Shown here one piece after another: positions 60,918 to 64,000 of a stretch of 64,000 nt of DNA. Below the pieces are notes generated by a model, which had not been told where the DNA came from, made no database searches, and was given only the letters and a program-made list of their open reading frames with translations. This DNA is from a bacterium (GTDB lineage Bacteria; Bacillota_I; Bacilli_A; RF39; UBA660), in assembly GCA_019423565.1 (NCBI GenBank), contig JAHZBE010000005.1:1-64000 (forward strand), read 5' to 3'. Within the stretch, counting starts at the first letter, position 1, and every line of letters begins with the position of its first letter. The translations under genes were made by a program, and so were the position numbers.

Positions 60918-63009
60918 AATCAAAAACGAATGATAATTTACCATCATCTTCTAATTTTAGTCTTGCTTTAAACTCTTTATTATTTTTAGAAATAAAACCT
61001 TCTATAACAGGAGATATTTTATTTTTTAGTATTTCACTCGCAACATTTTTATTAATTATTTTTTTGCATATCATAGTACTTATTTTAAAATTACATCCAT
61101 CTTTATAACCAATACATCCATAGTTATATTTTCCTTTTATTACATCTTTACCACATAATGGACATTTTCCTATTACTTCTCTATAAAAACCTGTATCATT
61201 TTCAGTATTTTTACTATTAAATACTTCACTTATTTCCTTTTCTGTTAGAAGTACAACATCATTAATACTTATATTACCTTTATAAACTTGTTTTAATCCT
61301 TTGCCAAGTTCACTAGTTTTATATTTATCCATACTTATATTCATTTTTTTAAGTTCTTCAATTAAATATTTACCATCAGGAAGTATAGTATAAACATCTT
61401 TTTTAAGAGCAATATATTTACTATTAATTGCATTATTTATAATGCCTGTTCTTGTTGCTTCTGTCCCAAGTTCTAATCCTTCAAATATAGCTTTATAATC
61501 TTCTGTATCATCTTTATTTTCATCCATTTCTTCATCTACTTTATTTTTATCTTCTTTAAATGGATTTTTTAAATAATTATTAAGTGTCTCAATTGTATAG
61601 TGTTTAGGAGCGGACTTCTTTTTTTCTTTTGGTTTAAAGTTTATATTTACTTCATCACCAATATTTAATGAAGGAAGTACTTTATCATTTTTATTATAAT
61701 CATCATATTTAGTCCAACCTTTTTCTATTATTACATTACCTTTTAAGGTGAACTCTTCTTTATCACCTAGTTTTATTACTATTTCTGTTTTTTCTATTTT
61801 ACAGTCTTCAGCTGCAAATACAGAGACAAATCTTCTCATAACAGCAGTATATACTTTTATTTCATCTTCACTCATATTTTGTTTATTAGGTATTTTATAA
61901 GTTGGAGTAAGCGCTGAATGGGATTCTATTTTACTATCATCAAATATAGTTTTTTTATCTTTAAATTTTACTTTATAACCTAGTTTTGATACTACTTCTA
62001 ATATACTTTTTATTTTATCTTTTTCATTGGTTGCTAAATACTCTGAATTTGTTCTAGGATAAGTTAAATAACCTTCTTCATATAATTTTTGTACTATTTT
62101 TAATGATTGATCCATAGGCATTTTATATTTTTTACCTAAGTAGTTTTGAAGTTTTGTAAGTGAATATAATTTACCTGGAGCAAGTGTATCTTTTTTTACT
62201 GTTTTTTTAGTTACTACTGCTTTTTCTTTATTATATAACTCACATAATTTCTTAGCGTCTTCTAACTTTTCTTTATCAAATTTTTCTTTTGAATTAAGTT
62301 CTACTACTTCACCATTTGTTTCTTCATTAGATGCTATTCCATAATATATATCTGGAATAAATTCTTCTATTTGTTTATCTCTATCATATATTGCTTTTAC
62401 TATTGGAACAATTACTCTTCCTACTCTTAAAAGTGTTCCTGTTTTAAGTGTTGCATATCTTGTTAAATTAACTCCATAAAGCCAGTCAACATAAGTTCTA
62501 GCAAATCCTTCATTAGCTAAATTATCATATTCTTTTTCATCTTTCATTTCAGTTAATGCTTTTTTTACAGTTTCTTCTGTTTGATCTGGAAGCCATAATC
62601 TTACTAGTTTTTTTTCACTATTAAGTGCATTATTTATACATAATCTTACAATTATTTCTCCTTCTCTATCCGAGTCTCCTGCATTTACTATAGTGTCAAT
62701 ATCTTCTCTATTTACAAGTGCTTTTATTATGTTAAATTGTTTTAATACTCCGTCATCAATATGCTTTCTTTGATCTTTTTTTAAATTAAATTTAAACTCT
62801 TTGGGATAAAAAGGAAGATTATCCATTTTCCATCTTCTATCTTCTAAATTATCATAATCTTCTATGTCATATAGGGTAAATAAATGACCAAAAGCCCATG
62901 TTACTAAATAATTTTCATTTTCAAAATATCCATCTTTTCTATTCATTTTTCCAATACCAGAAACTATGTTTCTAGCAAGTGATGGTTTCTCTGCAATTAT
63001 TAAAATCAT
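60916..63009 (-). CDS. topB: DNA topoisomerase III
   Basis: 697 residues. A type IA topoisomerase that decatenates DNA. Toprim domain LIIAEKPSLARNIV and NAGDSDREGEIIVRLC, the active-site Tyr in YLTYPRTNSEY, SHSALTPTY, and a C-terminal zinc-ribbon-like part (CPLCGKDVIKGKYNYGCIGY). Length and layout match TopB rather than TopA. It lies between the M23 peptidase and proS, each with its own terminator. Confidence 0.95.
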   Translation of the reverse strand: MILIIAEKPSLARNIVSGIGKMNRKDGYFENENYLVTWAFGHLFTLYDIEDYDNLEDRRWKMDNLPFYPKEFKFNLKKDQRKHIDDGVLKQFNIIKALVNREDIDTIVNAGDSDREGEIIVRLCINNALNSEKKLVRLWLPDQTEETVKKALTEMKDEKEYDNLANEGFARTYVDWLYGVNLTRYATLKTGTLLRVGRVIVPIVKAIYDRDKQIEEFIPDIYYGIASNEETNGEVVELNSKEKFDKEKLEDAKKLCELYNKEKAVVTKKTVKKDTLAPGKLYSLTKLQNYLGKKYKMPMDQSLKIVQKLYEEGYLTYPRTNSEYLATNEKDKIKSILEVVSKLGYKVKFKDKKTIFDDSKIESHSALTPTYKIPNKQNMSEDEIKVYTAVMRRFVSVFAAEDCKIEKTEIVIKLGDKEEFTLKGNVIIEKGWTKYDDYNKNDKVLPSLNIGDEVNINFKPKEKKKSAPKHYTIETLNNYLKNPFKEDKNKVDEEMDENKDDTEDYKAIFEGLELGTEATRTGIINNAINSKYIALKKDVYTILPDGKYLIEELKKMNISMDKYKTSELGKGLKQVYKGNISINDVVLLTEKEISEVFNSKNTENDTGFYREVIGKCPLCGKDVIKGKYNYGCIGYKDGCNFKISTMICKKIINKNVASEILKNKISPVIEGFISKNNKEFKARLKLEDDGKLSFVFD

Positions 63010-63061
63010 TTTTTACCCTCCTTCTTTTTAATTGTACTATAATTTTTAATTTTTTTCTATT

Positions 63062-63085
63062 AAAAAAGGAATTTAATCATTCCTT
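63062..63085 (-). terminator. Terminator of proS
   Basis: AGGAAT/ATTCCT stem followed by TTTTTT on the minus strand, overlapping the proS stop. Confidence 0.7.
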
Positions 63086-64000
63086 AATATTGTATTCCCC
63101 ATATTACATGGTATTTAGCATCTTTACCACAACATACACATTTTTCATCAATTGCTTTTTCATTTACAATACATCTTGATTTACAACCTTTTATTTGTTT
63201 TATTTCTTCTTCACATTTAATATCTCCACACCACATTGCATGAATAAATCCTGGTTGTGTATTAAGTATTTTTTCTATTTCTTCTTTATTATGTGCTTCG
63301 AATGTTAATTCATTTCTTCTTTTCTTTGCTCTTTCATACATATCTTTTTGAATAGTTTCTAGTAATTTTTTTGTATAACTTACTATATCAATATTAATAT
63401 TTTCTTCTATCTTTTCTCTTGTATCTCTTCTTGCAAATGTAATTTTATTATTTTCTAAATCTCTTTTACCAAGTTCTATTCTAACAGGAATACCATTTAC
63501 TTCTGCTTCTGCAAATTTAAATCCTGGTGATTTATCTGTTAAATCTACATAAGCTTCTATTCCTTCTTTATTTAATTTTTCTTTATATTCATTACATAAA
63601 TTTAATACTTCTTCATCATTTCCAATTGGAATTATTGCGACTTGTTTTGGTGCGATTTTTGGAGGTAATACAAGTCCATAATCATCTGAATGAACCATAA
63701 TAAGTCCACCAATCATTCTTGTTGTTGTTCCCCATGATGTTTGATATGCATATTCTTCTTTATTTTCTTTATTAGTAAATTTAATACCATATGCTTCAGA
63801 AAATTTTTGACCAAAATAGTGTGATGTTCCTGATTGAAGTGCAACTCCATTATACATTAATGCTTCATTTGTAAGTGTATATTCTGCACCTGAGAATTTT
63901 TCTTTTTCTGTTTTTCTTCCCATTATTGATGGAATTGCTAGTATTTCATTATGAAACCAATTATATACTTCTATCATTTGATTTGCTTCTTTTTTTGCTT
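63084..64000 (-). CDS. proS: Prolyl-tRNA synthetase, archaeal/mollicute type (5' end outside window)
   Basis: The frame is open to the window edge; about 305 C-terminal residues are seen. Class II core pieces are FSGAEYTLTNEALMY, QTSWGTTTRMIGGLIMVHSDDYGLVLPPKIAP, and the anticodon domain with VRIELGKRDLENNKITFARRD. The C-terminal zinc-like Cys cluster and the final Tyr (WGIQY) are marks of the archaeal/eukaryotic-type enzyme, found in mollicutes and some Firmicutes. It lacks the bacterial editing insertion in the part seen. The reaction is proline charging of tRNA-Pro. Confidence 0.93.
   Translation of the reverse strand, partial: AKKEANQMIEVYNWFHNEILAIPSIMGRKTEKEKFSGAEYTLTNEALMYNGVALQSGTSHYFGQKFSEAYGIKFTNKENKEEYAYQTSWGTTTRMIGGLIMVHSDDYGLVLPPKIAPKQVAIIPIGNDEEVLNLCNEYKEKLNKEGIEAYVDLTDKSPGFKFAEAEVNGIPVRIELGKRDLENNKITFARRDTREKIEENINIDIVSYTKKLLETIQKDMYERAKKRRNELTFEAHNKEEIEKILNTQPGFIHAMWCGDIKCEEEIKQIKGCKSRCIVNEKAIDEKCVCCGKDAKYHVIWGIQY

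Overview
The window is very AT-rich, uses the standard bacterial code (Trp as TGG; the gene ending at 52889 appears to stop at TGA) and carries a Gram-positive core: PolC-type DNA polymerase III, a Phe T-box, an ABC-F protein, pyruvate phosphate dikinase, SPFH/NfeD, an archaeal/mollicute-type prolyl-tRNA synthetase, a small acid-soluble spore protein (SspI-like) and collagen-like exosporium-type proteins. This fits an uncultured low-GC Firmicute (Bacilli/Erysipelotrichia-Mollicutes neighbourhood) descended from spore formers. Nearly all genes are on the minus strand.

Region 1 (about 112-15690) is accessory. Two related mobilizable elements lie head to tail at the 3' end of a tRNA-Thr(CGU) gene. 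Each has, read on the minus strand, a hairpin plus terminator, a small conserved gene of 90-odd residues, a leader gene and attenuator-like terminator, a large serine recombinase, a hairpin-rich intergenic region (probable oriT), a MobV relaxase and different cargo. The three junctions (112-117, 7357-7362, 15687-15692) share TGGTGC, which is the encoded CCA end of the tRNA plus its discriminator and last acceptor base. Element 1 (about 7.2 kb) carries an IS30-like insertion and a coiled-coil membrane protein; its relaxase gene has a frameshift near the 3' end. Element 2 (about 8.3 kb) carries a HAD phosphatase/MFS transporter pair and a DUF3800 two-gene module. That module sits next to a short, strongly promoted small RNA and is flanked by a duplicated piece of the relaxase 3' end.

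Region 2 (15.8-30.7 kb) is chromosomal: Smr protein, PfkB-like protein, ppdK with tdk, a Xer recombinase, an SPFH/NfeD pair, polA, a kinase-like protein, sspI and a glycosyltransferase. Region 3 (30.7-37.5 kb) holds two collagen-like genes, then a LOG-family gene flanked by a ~98-bp duplication of the pheT 3' end and terminator, then HAD-pheS-pheT under a Phe T-box. Region 4 (37.5-64 kb) holds an APH-like kinase, a methyltransferase behind a leader-peptide attenuator, polC, an Rpn-type nuclease, an ABC-F ATPase, a run of poorly known genes (WG-repeat membrane protein, S4 protein, HExxH protein), a MerR-TraG-like operon, superoxide dismutase, a TtcA-like/cysteine desulfurase pair for tRNA thiolation, an M23 peptidase, topoisomerase III and the 3' part of proS.

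The points most worth following are the tandem elements with CCA-ending hairpins at their ends, the covarying oriT-like region, the DUF3800/small-RNA module, the two cassettes bounded by duplicated gene 3' ends, and the leader-peptide attenuator before the methyltransferase.
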